Source: Planctomycetota bacterium
GTDB lineage: Bacteria; Planctomycetota; UBA8742; UBA2392
Assembly (NCBI GenBank): GCA_020845475.1
Contig: JADLFN010000039.1
Coordinates: 62,001-126,000, forward strand
DNA length: 64,000 bases
Direction: 5' to 3'
The notes under the pieces are model-generated. The model had not been told where the DNA came from. It searched no databases and saw only the letters and a program-made list of their open reading frames with translations. Within the stretch, counting starts at the first letter, position 1. The number at the start of each line of letters is the position of its first letter. Below are positions 18,700 through 26,823 of this stretch, in pieces. The position numbers and the translations under genes were made by a program.

Positions 18700-19566
18700 A
18701 TGGCGGCCCATCCCGACGACACCTTTTTGTTGCGCGGCTCCGATGGCGAGGAAATTGCCGGCGATCTTTATCTGCCGCGCGCCGACCTTGCACCGCTCGT
18801 GATTGTCGTGCATGGTTTCAAGGGCTTCAAGCACTGGGGGTTCTTTCCGTCGCTGGGGCGCTTTCTTGCAGACAACGGCCTGGCCGCCGCGTGCGTGAAC
18901 CTCTCACACTGCGGCATCACGGGCGATACGGACGTCTTCAACCGCCTTGACCTGTTCGAGCGCGACACCTGGGGCAAGCGGCTGAACGACCTGCACCAGG
19001 TGGTGGAAGCCGCGTCACGCGGCCTGCTCACGGACAAGGCAGAGCTTGACAGGTCAAGACTTGGGCTGTTGGGGCACTCTGCGGGCGGCGGCCTGTGCAT
19101 CCTTCATGCGGCGCGCGATCCGCGCATCAAGGCGCTGGTCACGCTCGCAGCCATCTGCCGCGCCAACCGCTTCCCGCCCGATGAAGTGGAGCGCCACCTC
19201 AACGCCTACGGCCACATGAAGATTGAGAATGCGCGCACGAAGCAGGAAATGCGCGTGGGGCGCGGGTTCTTCGATGAAATTGCCGCCAACGAGGAGGCCT
19301 TTGACATCCGCCGCGCGGCATCGCGCGTCACGCAACCCTGGCTGCTGATCCACGGCGTGAATGACGAAAGCGTGGAATTTGAGGAGGCGCTGCAATTGCT
19401 GGAGGCCGTCAATACCAATGCCATCAATGGCCAGAACGCCAAGCTGCTCTCGATTGAGAACGCCGATCATGTGCTGGGCACGCAGCACCCGTTCCGCAAA
19501 CGCACTGCTGAATTCGTGCAGGCACTGGATGTAACGGGCGATTTTCTCAAGCGCCACCTGGCATAG
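18700..19566 (+). CDS. Alpha/beta hydrolase
   Basis: 288 aa, cytosolic by lack of a signal peptide. The fold is shown by VIVVHGFKGFKHWG (oxyanion region), the nucleophile elbow LLGHSAGGG (Ser127), an acidic residue after LLIHGVNDESV and a late histidine in ENADHVLG, which complete a serine-hydrolase triad. It resembles dienelactone hydrolase or acyl-peptidase type esterases; the substrate cannot be named. The ATG directly follows an inverted repeat with no good ribosome binding site. No operon partner is evident; the downstream gene is convergent. Confidence 0.88.
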   Translation: MAAHPDDTFLLRGSDGEEIAGDLYLPRADLAPLVIVVHGFKGFKHWGFFPSLGRFLADNGLAAACVNLSHCGITGDTDVFNRLDLFERDTWGKRLNDLHQVVEAASRGLLTDKAELDRSRLGLLGHSAGGGLCILHAARDPRIKALVTLAAICRANRFPPDEVERHLNAYGHMKIENARTKQEMRVGRGFFDEIAANEEAFDIRRAASRVTQPWLLIHGVNDESVEFEEALQLLEAVNTNAINGQNAKLLSIENADHVLGTQHPFRKRTAEFVQALDVTGDFLKRHLA

Positions 19567-19576
19567 CTGCACGGGC

Positions 19577-19611
19577 AAAAAAAGCGGCCCGATTCGCATG
19601 AACCGGGCCGC
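19577..19611 (-). terminator. Rho-independent terminator (minus strand)
   Basis: Read on the minus strand, an 8-bp GCGGCCCG / CGGGCCGC stem is followed by seven T. It lies 17 nt beyond the stop of the 19629-20549 gene. Confidence 0.85.
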
Positions 19612-19628
19612 CGACTTGATTGCACAGG

Positions 19629-20549
19629 TTACTTCGTGGCGCAGAACGCGCACTTGAGCGAGGTCACGTCACTGCTGCTCAGGTAGCCGTCCTTCTGTGC
19701 CTGTTCGAGTTTTGCGGCGCGGCCTGCATAGTCGAGCTTGAGGAACTCCTCATCGGCGCCGAGAAGCTCCATCATCAGGCTGGCGCGCATGTCGCCCACC
19801 ATCATCCAGCTCAGCTTGCCGGTCTTGCTGTCGGAGATTTCGCTGAGCCACTTCATGCGCTTGGAGTTGTCGGAGAGTTCCGGCATCTCGTACAGCGCGC
19901 GCAGCATCACGCCGAACTGGATTGACGCGGTGCTGTCCCACACCATCACGTCTTCCTTGTTGAGTTCGCCCAGCAGCTTCACTTCTTCGTGAATCTTGCC
20001 GCCGGCTGCGGCAAGGTAGCGGAACACAAGGTCGTTGGTTAGTGCGTAGGTGATGCTCTGGCCGAGCTCGCGCGCCGTCCAGAGTTCCTTCACGCGCTTG
20101 AGCTTGCCCTTGATGTCGCCCTTGGTGAAAGTCTCGTCGGCGTAAAGGCGCTTGGTGCCGTAGTGCGCCACAATCAGGTCAATGGCGTAGTAGGCCGATT
20201 TGTTGAGCGGGTTCTTGTAGTCCTTGGCAAGCGCGCCGGCCCACTGCACCAGCTTCAGCGTGTCCTTGTCTATGCCGTCCGTCTTGGCCTGGGCCATCAA
20301 CACGCGAAACTGCATCCACTTTTTCTGGTTCCAGTCAATACGCTTTTCTTTGTCGCACAGGTTGGCCAGATAATCGCACTTGGCCGTGGTGTCGAGCTTC
20401 TGGTAGTCCTCGTTGCCCTTGAGGAATTCATCGAGGTTGGCGATTTTTTCCACTTTGGCCTGGGCCTGGATCTCTGCGCCGCGCGGCATCAGCCACACTG
20501 CGCCCAGCGCCAACACAAACACGGATGCCACAATCAGTCTGGTCTTCAT
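19629..20549 (-). CDS. Secreted hypothetical protein
   Basis: 306 aa from the ATG at 20549, chosen because a GGGAG ribosome binding site and an N-terminal hydrophobic segment (LIVASVFVLALGAVWLMP) start there. The track ORF to 21092 overlaps the next gene antisense. The mature part is alpha-helical and Lys/Leu/Glu-rich, with paired cysteines near the N-terminus (CDYLANLCDKEKR) and C-terminus (LKCAFCATK). It may be a helical-repeat protein. No family is recognised. The terminal CxxC suggests a disulfide or metal site in the periplasm. Confidence 0.75.
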   Translation of the reverse strand: MKTRLIVASVFVLALGAVWLMPRGAEIQAQAKVEKIANLDEFLKGNEDYQKLDTTAKCDYLANLCDKEKRIDWNQKKWMQFRVLMAQAKTDGIDKDTLKLVQWAGALAKDYKNPLNKSAYYAIDLIVAHYGTKRLYADETFTKGDIKGKLKRVKELWTARELGQSITYALTNDLVFRYLAAAGGKIHEEVKLLGELNKEDVMVWDSTASIQFGVMLRALYEMPELSDNSKRMKWLSEISDSKTGKLSWMMVGDMRASLMMELLGADEEFLKLDYAGRAAKLEQAQKDGYLSSSDVTSLKCAFCATK

Positions 20550-20669
20550 GTATTTCTCCCGGAGTTGAGGCCATGCATTTACCAGATTGCGGGCCATTTC
20601 GCACGGCGGTACTTGACCAATGTCGCCGCCGTGCGACATTGGAGCCGACGGCAGTACCGGCACGCAACC

Positions 20670-21071
20670 ATGATCCGCTTTCGCTTCGAACCCGAGCCAG
20701 ACGGAGAGTTTCCGTTTGAGCACTTCACGCTTGAAGGCGACAACGCCGCGGGCTTTGTGCTGCTGGGCTATGACGACGCGCCCACAAGCCGCGCCGAGTC
20801 CTTCGAGGGCGAAGAGGATTTCGTCGAACTCGGCGAAGAAGAAATGTTTCAGCGCTGGTTCGAAACCCTGGGCGAAGCGCTGGCCTGCGCGGAATCTGAA
20901 CTGGGCATCCCGCGCACGGGCTGGGCCGCTCCGATCATGAAATCGCATTCGGGCCGCCTTCAGCCGCCCATGCCGCAAGCGCCGCAGCCCAAGCCATCTT
21001 CGGATGAACGACCCGTGCCGCGCATCGGGACTTCGCCCGTTACGCCGCCCGGTGATCAAGGCGACGCATGA
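20670..21071 (+). CDS. Small acidic hypothetical protein
   Basis: 133 aa from the ATG at 20670; the longer track ORF is antisense to the previous gene. It is acidic (EGEEDFVELGEEEMFQRWFE), with a Pro-rich disordered C-terminal tail. No signal peptide and no known motif. Support for coding is the biased composition and the consistent frame; function unknown. Confidence 0.6.
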   Translation: MIRFRFEPEPDGEFPFEHFTLEGDNAAGFVLLGYDDAPTSRAESFEGEEDFVELGEEEMFQRWFETLGEALACAESELGIPRTGWAAPIMKSHSGRLQPPMPQAPQPKPSSDERPVPRIGTSPVTPPGDQGDA

Positions 21072-21102
21072 TGCCGGCGCTGGTTTACGCAATCACCGCT
21101 GC

Positions 21103-21108
21103 TAGATT
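21103..21108 (+). promoter_or_regulatory. -10 box TAGATT, leaderless start
   Basis: TGCTAGATT (extended -10 form) ends 8 nt before the ATG at 21117, with no Shine-Dalgarno. Confidence 0.6.
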
Positions 21109-21116
21109 GCGCGCCG

Positions 21117-21614
21117 ATGAGCCACGCTTACATCAAGGCCTTTCACGTCATTTTCGTCATCATCTGGGTCGGCGGCCTGATGGGGCTTGGCCGCTTCCTC
21201 GGCTATCACGTGAGCGAAAGCGCCGCTGTGCGCGAGCGACTGACGCACCTTGAAAAGCGCATGTATTTTTTCGTCACGCTGCCGGGCATGGTCCTGACCA
21301 TCGTGACCGGACTGCTGCTTTTGCACGGCGTGGGCCACCCGAACACGGAATGGGGCGCCGCTGACTTCCTGCGCTACTACCTTTCGCCGCGTTCGCCGCA
21401 GAACACGTTCTGGTACGTTACGTTCCACGCCAAGCTCACCAGTGTGGGCATGCTGATTGCCTGCGATTTGTTCACTGCAGCGCAAATCTTCGCGCTGGCC
21501 AAACGGCCCGAAATGCCTTCACGCGTGCGATTTTCCATCCTGCATGGCGTGGAGGCTCTGCTCGTGATCATCGTGGTTATTCTCATGCTTGGCCAGCCGC
21601 TGGTGAAAGGCTGA
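21117..21614 (+). CDS. hemJ: HemJ-like protoporphyrinogen oxidase (UPF0093 membrane protein)
   Basis: 165 aa integral membrane protein with four TM segments. The pattern fits HemJ, which oxidises protoporphyrinogen IX to protoporphyrin IX in heme synthesis: AFHVIFVIIWVGGLMGLGRF with the N-terminal conserved histidine, RFLGYH, the LEKRMYF loop, and the FHAKL motif before TM3. The usual PRLFVYH segment is modified to GRFLGYH. CopD-like membrane proteins are the main alternative. No other heme genes are nearby to confirm the role. Confidence 0.72.
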   Translation: MSHAYIKAFHVIFVIIWVGGLMGLGRFLGYHVSESAAVRERLTHLEKRMYFFVTLPGMVLTIVTGLLLLHGVGHPNTEWGAADFLRYYLSPRSPQNTFWYVTFHAKLTSVGMLIACDLFTAAQIFALAKRPEMPSRVRFSILHGVEALLVIIVVILMLGQPLVKG

Positions 21615-21661
21615 TTCCACGCTTGGGCGCGCGTTGTAATCGCCTGTTGGCTCTCATGGGG

Positions 21662-21667
21662 TATGCT
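21662..21667 (+). promoter_or_regulatory. -10 box TATGCT, leaderless start
   Basis: TATGCT ends 6 nt before the ATG at 21674. This supports 21674 rather than the track start 21623 or the ATG at 21656. Confidence 0.55.
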
Positions 21668-21673
21668 TGCCAC

Positions 21674-22321
21674 ATGGCCTACGCCGCAACCAGCGTCAGC
21701 ACCTCCGGCCTTGAAGCCTGGCTGGATCGGCACATAACGCATAGCTGGCGCGTTGAGCTGATCACGGCGTGTTTCACGCTCATGCTTGCATTTGCGGCGA
21801 CCATACTTGCGATCGTCATTCTCGCGTATTGGATAGGACTGGATCTGGAGTTGCTCTGGCTTGTTCCGGTTGGACTCGCGCTGACTTTCGCATCGTATCC
21901 GTTCATCACGCCAAGGCCGCTGCCCTTTGTCGGCTGGCTGCGCGAGAGCCACGATCGCGATCCGCTTCGCGAACTTCACGCTCAGCCCTTTGCGGTTCGA
22001 CTTTACTTCTGGGATGGCTACGTCGGGCTTTCCGCCATTTACTGGGCGCCGCTGCTGTTTCACATGGCGTTTGAGGAGTTCCGTAAGGCTTTCGCGATTC
22101 GCATGCTCGATCGCCGGGCCGTGCTTGCCGCCATCCGCCTGCTCGCCGAACGCGACTCGCGCGTGATGTGGTACGAGTTCGAGCGTGAACTGCCTTCGAT
22201 GCCGCTTGAGGCTTTGCAGCGTCAGCTTGCGCTCGTCAGCGGCGTCGTCTTCCTCAAGAACGAACCCGCCGGCGCCGCCCTGACCGATTCCCTTCGCGCC
22301 GAAATTCGCGCCGCCCTTTGA
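21674..22321 (+). CDS. Two-TM hypothetical membrane protein
   Basis: 215 aa from the ATG at 21674. Two adjacent TM segments near the N-terminus (ITACFTLMLAFAATILAIVI and LELLWLVPVGLALTF) are followed by a cytoplasmic-looking helical domain of about 140 residues. That domain (MLDRRAVLAAIRLLAERDS... LALVSGVVFLKNE) resembles the C-terminal domain of the next membrane protein in length and pattern, so the two are probably distant paralogues. Function unknown. Alternative starts at 21623 and 21656 would add 17 or 6 residues. Confidence 0.7.
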   Translation: MAYAATSVSTSGLEAWLDRHITHSWRVELITACFTLMLAFAATILAIVILAYWIGLDLELLWLVPVGLALTFASYPFITPRPLPFVGWLRESHDRDPLRELHAQPFAVRLYFWDGYVGLSAIYWAPLLFHMAFEEFRKAFAIRMLDRRAVLAAIRLLAERDSRVMWYEFERELPSMPLEALQRQLALVSGVVFLKNEPAGAALTDSLRAEIRAAL

Positions 22322-22377
22322 ACCGGGCACGGCTTTTGCAACAATACAGTTGCGTAGAACCCCTCGGCCGAACCCCC

Positions 22378-22401
22378 TGCCCTGAGCACCGTCGAAGGGC
22401 A
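22378..22401. repeat. CCCTGAGC..GTCGAAGGG palindromic element
   Basis: TGCCCTGAGCACCGTCGAAGGGCA pairs its ends (TGCCCT/AGGGCA). A second copy lies at 55116-55139. It matches a dispersed element that, from memory, is common in many bacterial genomes. Confidence 0.75.
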
Positions 22402-22409
22402 CCACTTCC

Positions 22410-23108
22410 ATGGACGAACTCATCATTCGCCGCTGGCTCAAAGGCCGCGTGCGCTCTATGCGGCTTTCCATTCTGTTCTTGGCCGCCATCATGCTCTGCG
22501 CCGCCGTCGTCACTTACAACGTTATGTGGTTCTGCCTGATCATTCCCTTGGCGTTGATTGGCCTCGGTATTGGAATGGGTTCACCGGGCGCGTTACCCTC
22601 TATTTTCATCATCGCCACCACCTTTGGTTACTTCTTCGTGCGCAAACGCCGCCCGCTGCCGGTGCCGGAGGTAACGCGGCTGGCAGATTCCGGCGAACTC
22701 GCGATTTCAATTCCCCCTATTCGAGAGCACTGGCTGCGCGTTCGTTCGCGCAACCAGATTTCACACCTGACGCTCGGTTCCATGCTCTACGACCTGTTGT
22801 TCATTACGCCCATGCTGTTCGAAAGCGGGGCTTCTGTGCTCAAACACTGGCGGCGTCTGGGCCGTATTGACATTGACCGGTGCGCCAAGGCCATCGCCGT
22901 GCTGCACCGCAATCTCGATAAGACCACGTTCGCCACCCTTGAAACAAGCCTGCCCGGCCAAGACATAGCCGCGCTGATTGGTCAGCTCTGGTGGCTCGAT
23001 GACGTGCAGTTCATCAACACGGGCAAACAGGGTTTGATCTTGACCGACCAAGCTCGCAGCGAGCTGGCCGCGGCTGAAGACGCGGCTTTGATCGCCAGCG
23101 TGGGTTAG
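22410..23108 (+). CDS. Two-TM hypothetical membrane protein
   Basis: 232 aa. Two TM segments (ILFLAAIMLCAAVVTYNVMW and a following IIPLALIGLGIG stretch) are followed by a soluble domain with RIDIDRCAKAIAVLHRNLDK and LPGQDIAALIGQLWWLDDVQF. This layout mirrors the preceding gene. The last four bases overlap the convergent methyltransferase gene. No ribosome binding site is obvious before the ATG. Function unknown. Confidence 0.72.
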   Translation: MDELIIRRWLKGRVRSMRLSILFLAAIMLCAAVVTYNVMWFCLIIPLALIGLGIGMGSPGALPSIFIIATTFGYFFVRKRRPLPVPEVTRLADSGELAISIPPIREHWLRVRSRNQISHLTLGSMLYDLLFITPMLFESGASVLKHWRRLGRIDIDRCAKAIAVLHRNLDKTTFATLETSLPGQDIAALIGQLWWLDDVQFINTGKQGLILTDQARSELAAAEDAALIASVG

Positions 23109-23731
23109 TATTCGCGCCGCAAGATCAGGAACACCTGCTGTGCGGCCGTGACGTCCTGCTCGTGGCGCAGGTCGAAATCCAGAGCGTAGAGCCGCTCGAT
23201 AAACTCCGTTTGCGACCAATAGGTGCGCCACACCTGGCCCTTGCCGCCTTTGTGCGATTGCATTCCTTCGCCTTCGCCCAGCTTCAGGCGCACGCCCAGC
23301 ACGCCGCCGGGGCGCAGCGCGTCGCGGATGCCGCGCACGGTTTCGTCGAACTCGCTGCGCGCAACGTGGCCCAGAATCGCGTCGCAATAAATCGCGTCAA
23401 AGTTGCTGCGCGCAAAGGGCAGGCGGCGCACGTCGGCGCACACCAGCGGCGAGTGCGTTTGCCGGCGAAGCCACATCAGCGCCGAGTGGCTGAAATCGAG
23501 GCCCACGGGCGAGGCGCCGTCTTCGACGAACTGGCGAATCATGGTAGCCGCGCCGTAGCCCATCACGAGCGCGCGCATCGAGGGTCGGCCGGCGAAGCGC
23601 GAAATCAAATGCGCGTGATGAGCGGCATAGGGCGCGAGCGGCTTGGGCGCCAAAGCGTCAAGCATCGCCTGTGCGGCTCGTTCGTAGGTTTGGCGAGTGA
23701 TGTTGGCAACGTCGGGCAAGGGCATGGCCAT
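23105..23731 (-). CDS. SAM-dependent methyltransferase (class I)
   Basis: 208 aa from the ATG at 23731. The track ORF to 24844 is antisense to the thiolase and is rejected. The Rossmann-like core shows motif I as ALVMGYGAATM (a weak GxGxG), motif II as PVGLDFSHSALMWL, ADVRRLPFARSNFDAIYC, and the post-core RDALRPGGVLGVRLK. The family transfers methyl from S-adenosylmethionine; the acceptor is unknown. An ATG at 23725 is an equally possible start. The gene is divergent from the thiolase and meets the membrane protein gene tail to tail. Confidence 0.82.
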   Translation of the reverse strand: MAMPLPDVANITRQTYERAAQAMLDALAPKPLAPYAAHHAHLISRFAGRPSMRALVMGYGAATMIRQFVEDGASPVGLDFSHSALMWLRRQTHSPLVCADVRRLPFARSNFDAIYCDAILGHVARSEFDETVRGIRDALRPGGVLGVRLKLGEGEGMQSHKGGKGQVWRTYWSQTEFIERLYALDFDLRHEQDVTAAQQVFLILRREY

Positions 23732-23794
23732 GAATACCGTTACGATATAGCCTGACTTGCGACCCATTGGAAACCACGAATTCAGGACATTGCC

Positions 23795-24979
23795 ATGAAG
23801 ACCGCCGTCATCTGCGAAGCGCTGCGCACCCCCACCGGAAAATTCCAGGGCACCCTGGCCCCGTTCGAAGCGCCGAAGCTGGGCGCGCACGTGGTCAAGG
23901 CCCTTTTGGCCAAGAGCAAGCTCGACCCCGAGCGCATCGACGAAGTCATCATGGGCAACGTGCTGCAGGCCGGGCTGGGGCAGAATCCCGCGCGGCAGGC
24001 GGCGCTGTTTGGCGGCGTGCCGGCGAAGGTCGGCGCGATGACGATCAACAAAGTTTGCGGCAGCGGTCTGAAGTCGATTGCGCTGGCGGCGCAGGCGATT
24101 CGCCTCGGCGACGCAAGCTGCATCATCGCCGGCGGCTTCGAAAGCATGACCAACGCGCCCTATCTGCTGATGGGCGCGCGCAACGGCCTGCGCCTGGGCC
24201 ACGCGCAAGCCACCGATGCCATGATCAACGACGGCCTGTGGGACAAATACAACGATTACCACATGGGCATGACGGCCGAACTCGTGGCCAGCGAATACAA
24301 GATCAGCCGCGCCGAGCAGGACAAGTTCGCCTATGAATCGCACATGAAGGCCGTCAAAGCGATCGACAGCGGCGCCTTCAAGGCCGAAATCGCGCCCGTG
24401 GAGATCAAGGGCAAGAAGGGCGAAGTGACGCTCTTTGACACCGACGAAAGCCCTCGCCGCGATTCCACGGTCGATGCACTCGCCAAACTCAAACCGGCCT
24501 TCAAGCCCGACGGCGGCACGGTAACCGCAGGCAACGCGCCCAGCGTGAACGACGGCGCGGCTGGCGTGATTGTGTGCGCTGAAGACGAAGCCAACAAACT
24601 CGGCCTCAAGCCGCTGGCGCGCATCACCGGCTACGCGACAGGCGGCCTGGAACCCAAGTGGGTGATGATGGCGCCCAAGGAAGCCGTGAAGAACCTGCTC
24701 ACGAAAACGGGCGTGAACATCGAGAACTTTGACCTGATCGAGCTGAACGAAGCCTTCGGCGTGGCAGCAATTGCGCTGCAGCGCGAACTCAAGATCGACC
24801 CGAACAAGCTCAACGTCAACGGCGGCGCAGTGGCGCTCGGGCACCCGATCGGCGCCTCAGGTTGCCGCATTCTCGTCACGCTGCTCCACGCCCTGCGCGC
24901 GCGCAAGCTCAAGAAAGGCCTCGCCGGCCTGTGCCTCGGCGGCGGCAACGCCGTGGCGATGTCCATCGAGGTTCTGTAA
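23795..24979 (+). CDS. Acetyl-CoA acetyltransferase (thiolase)
   Basis: 394 aa, full length for the biosynthetic/degradative thiolase family. It condenses or cleaves acyl-CoA; most AtoB-like members make acetoacetyl-CoA. All catalytic residues are present: nucleophile Cys88 in NKVCGSGLKS, His350 in LGHPIGASGCR and Cys380 in GLCLGGGNAVAM. NEAFGVAAIAL is the substrate-loop motif. No other beta-oxidation or polyhydroxyalkanoate genes lie beside it, so the pathway is not fixed by context. It is divergent from the methyltransferase. Confidence 0.95.
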   Translation: MKTAVICEALRTPTGKFQGTLAPFEAPKLGAHVVKALLAKSKLDPERIDEVIMGNVLQAGLGQNPARQAALFGGVPAKVGAMTINKVCGSGLKSIALAAQAIRLGDASCIIAGGFESMTNAPYLLMGARNGLRLGHAQATDAMINDGLWDKYNDYHMGMTAELVASEYKISRAEQDKFAYESHMKAVKAIDSGAFKAEIAPVEIKGKKGEVTLFDTDESPRRDSTVDALAKLKPAFKPDGGTVTAGNAPSVNDGAAGVIVCAEDEANKLGLKPLARITGYATGGLEPKWVMMAPKEAVKNLLTKTGVNIENFDLIELNEAFGVAAIALQRELKIDPNKLNVNGGAVALGHPIGASGCRILVTLLHALRARKLKKGLAGLCLGGGNAVAMSIEVL

Positions 24980-25030
24980 CTCCGCCTTGCGCGAACGGGA
25001 GTCGCCCATACAATTCCGGCGCCGCATTCA

Positions 25031-25120
25031 GGAGGAGTGGCAGAGCGGCTGATTGCGTCGGTTTCGAAAACCGATTGTGCCGAAAGGTACACGGGGGTTC
25101 AAATCCCTCCTCCTCCGCCA
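25031..25120 (+). tRNA. tRNA-Ser (anticodon CGA)
   Basis: 90 nt with encoded CCA. The acceptor stem GGAGGAG pairs with CTCCTCC and is followed by the G discriminator. The anticodon loop TTTCGAAAA gives CGA (reads UCG). A long variable arm of the serine class is present (TTGTGCCGAAAGGTACAC), and the T arm contains GGTTCAAATCC. Confidence 0.97.
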
Positions 25121-25128
25121 TACTAAGT

Positions 25129-25270
25129 GCAACCCGTGGCTGGCGACGCCTGTCGCCAGCCGACAGGCCAAGAATGCCGCTCAGCTGGCGCACTCTTCGA
25201 CTTCATCGAAAATGGGCGTGCGTTGTGGCTGGATTGAAGAAGCTGGCGACAGGCGTCGCCAGCCACGTTG
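25129..25270. repeat. Long inverted repeat with nested hairpins (CTGGCGAC)
   Basis: A 25-nt perfect inverted repeat joins 25136-25160 to 25242-25266, extending to GCAAC/GTTGC at the outer ends. Each arm also contains its own CTGGCGAC/GTCGCCAG hairpin. It lies between tRNA-Ser and the end of argG. Confidence 0.9.
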
Positions 25271-25271
25271 C

Positions 25272-26471
25272 TCAGACTTTCGGCTTCTGTCTAAACGCGC
25301 GCGTCATCTGGTTGATCTTGCGCAGGCCCAAATAGCCTTCGATGTCGCCTGCGGGTATGCCGCCAGGCCTTTGGATGTTGGCCTTTTCGCGGTCGTAGAT
25401 GCTGAACTCGGAGCTACGGCCGATCGCGCGCACTTTGCCCTTCCACATCTCGACTTTCACTTTGCCCGTGACGAACTGCTGGCTTTCCTTGAAGAACGCG
25501 TCCAGGCTTTCGCGCAGCGTGGTGAACCACTGGCTGTCGTAAACGCACTTGGAATAACGCTGCGAGCACACCTGCTTGAACGCATAAAGCTCGTTGTCCT
25601 GCGTGAGCTGTTCCAATGCGTTGTGCGCTTCATAGAGCACCGTGGCCGCGGGCGCTTCGTACACCTCGCGCGACTTGAAACCGAGAATGCGATTCTCCAT
25701 GGTGTCCACGCGGCCAATACCGTGTTTGCCGGCGAGTTTTTCCAGCTTGCTCACCAGTTCCTCGGCGCTCATCTTGACGCCATCGAGCGAAATGGGCTCG
25801 CCTTGGTCGAACTCGATCTCGACTTGCGCGGGCTCGTCGGGCGCCTTTTTGGGATCGACCGTAATCTGGTACACCTCCGGTGGCGGCTCGACGTTCGGGT
25901 CGTCGAGAATGCCGCCGCCGGTGCGCGTGCCCCACAAGTTGCGGTCGCTCGAGAACGTGGGCAGCACGTCCGTTGAAATCGGCAGGCGGTTGGCTTTGGC
26001 GTACTCCAGAATCTGCTCGCGCGTCTTGAACTCCCACTCGCGCAGGGGCGCGATCACCGTCAGGGCGGGATCAAGCGCCGCGGCGCTGCATTCAAAGCGG
26101 AACTGATCGTTGCCCTTGGGCGGCGCACCGTGCGCGATGTGGCGCGCGCCTTCTTCGTGGGCAAAGCGCACCAGCTCTGTCGCAATCAGCGGGCGCGAAA
26201 GCGCGGCTGACAAAAGATAAGCGCCCTCGTAACGCGCCTGCGCGCGCAGGGCCTTGAAGCAGAATTGTTTCAGGAACGCGCGCCGCAAATCGGGCACATG
26301 CACGGCGTCGGCACCGGAATCAATGGCGCGCTGCGCGGCGTCGACCAGATCGGCGCCCTGCCCGATGTTGAGGCAAACGGCGATCACCTTGAAGCCGCGA
26401 TTGCGCTTGAGCCAGTGCAACGCAGCCGTGGTATCCAGGCCGCCGGAATAAGCCATGACCACTTTTTCCAT
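25272..26471 (-). CDS. argG: Argininosuccinate synthase
   Basis: 399 aa from the ATG at 26471, giving MEKVVMAYSGGLDTT. The track start at 26483 is a TTG four codons further out and less likely. ArgG joins citrulline and aspartate with ATP in arginine synthesis. The PP-loop motif AYSGGLDTT is intact, as are TFSSDRNLWG, GIGRVDTMENR and the C-terminal SSEFSIYDRE. The citrulline/ATP loop reads AHGAPPKGNDQFRFE, where many homologues have ATGKGNDQVRFE. No argH or other arginine gene is adjacent. A TATTGT box lies 8 nt upstream of the ATG. Confidence 0.95.
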   Translation of the reverse strand: MEKVVMAYSGGLDTTAALHWLKRNRGFKVIAVCLNIGQGADLVDAAQRAIDSGADAVHVPDLRRAFLKQFCFKALRAQARYEGAYLLSAALSRPLIATELVRFAHEEGARHIAHGAPPKGNDQFRFECSAAALDPALTVIAPLREWEFKTREQILEYAKANRLPISTDVLPTFSSDRNLWGTRTGGGILDDPNVEPPPEVYQITVDPKKAPDEPAQVEIEFDQGEPISLDGVKMSAEELVSKLEKLAGKHGIGRVDTMENRILGFKSREVYEAPAATVLYEAHNALEQLTQDNELYAFKQVCSQRYSKCVYDSQWFTTLRESLDAFFKESQQFVTGKVKVEMWKGKVRAIGRSSEFSIYDREKANIQRPGGIPAGDIEGYLGLRKINQMTRAFRQKPKV

Positions 26472-26479
26472 GGGCGCGG

Positions 26480-26485
26480 ACAATA
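26480..26485 (-). promoter_or_regulatory. -10 box TATTGT upstream of argG
   Basis: TATTGT ends 8 nt before the argG ATG (minus strand), with only CCGCGCCC between. No Shine-Dalgarno is present. Confidence 0.5.
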
Positions 26486-26555
26486 TCAGGCGCGGGCGCG
26501 AGTTGCCATGACGCGCCGCCCAAGCTATCTATGGCGGCATCAAACGGAGCCAGCC

Positions 26556-26798
26556 GTGGGCGAGTCCAAGCTTTCTGACGTTTTCATCCTTGAGCGCTTC
26601 AAGCACCTCTACGAGCAATACTTCGACGGGGCGCGCATCGAAATCCGCACCGATGGCGAAGGCGAGCGCTTCATTTTCGCCGAGTACACGCACCCGCGCT
26701 TCAAGCATTCCTGGCTTCCGGGCACGTTCTGCGGGCTGCGCGTGCAGTGCGAGCCCGCGCCGCAATTCGCTCAAGCCTACGCACGCGCCTCGAAGTAG
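26556..26798 (+). CDS. Small hypothetical protein
   Basis: 80 aa from a GTG at 26556, preceded by GGAG; an in-frame ATG at 26508 would add 16 residues. The longer track ORF is antisense to argG. It is an aromatic-rich, soluble small protein (FKHLYEQYFDGARIEIRTDGE, ending QAYARASK). No family recognised. Confidence 0.6.
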   Translation: MGESKLSDVFILERFKHLYEQYFDGARIEIRTDGEGERFIFAEYTHPRFKHSWLPGTFCGLRVQCEPAPQFAQAYARASK

Positions 26799-26811
26799 CC
26801 GCGCGGCCTGC

Positions 26812-26817
26812 TAAACT
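26812..26817 (+). promoter_or_regulatory. -10 box TAAACT, leaderless start
   Basis: TGCTAAACT (extended -10) ends 6 nt before the ATG at 26824. The spacer GCGCGC contains no ribosome binding site. Confidence 0.6.
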
Positions 26818-26823
26818 GCGCGC

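Noticed and set aside
23732-24844. Extension of the methyltransferase ORF to 24844
   Set aside because: It runs antisense through the well-supported thiolase gene and has no family similarity.
24909-25193. 94-aa minus-strand ORF over tRNA-Ser
   Set aside because: Its EEEGFEPPC-type sequence is the usual spurious translation of the antisense of a tRNA-Ser gene.
25031-25270. Integration site at tRNA-Ser
   Set aside because: No duplicated tRNA 3' end, integrase or cargo genes follow; the adjacent inverted repeat is of a different kind.
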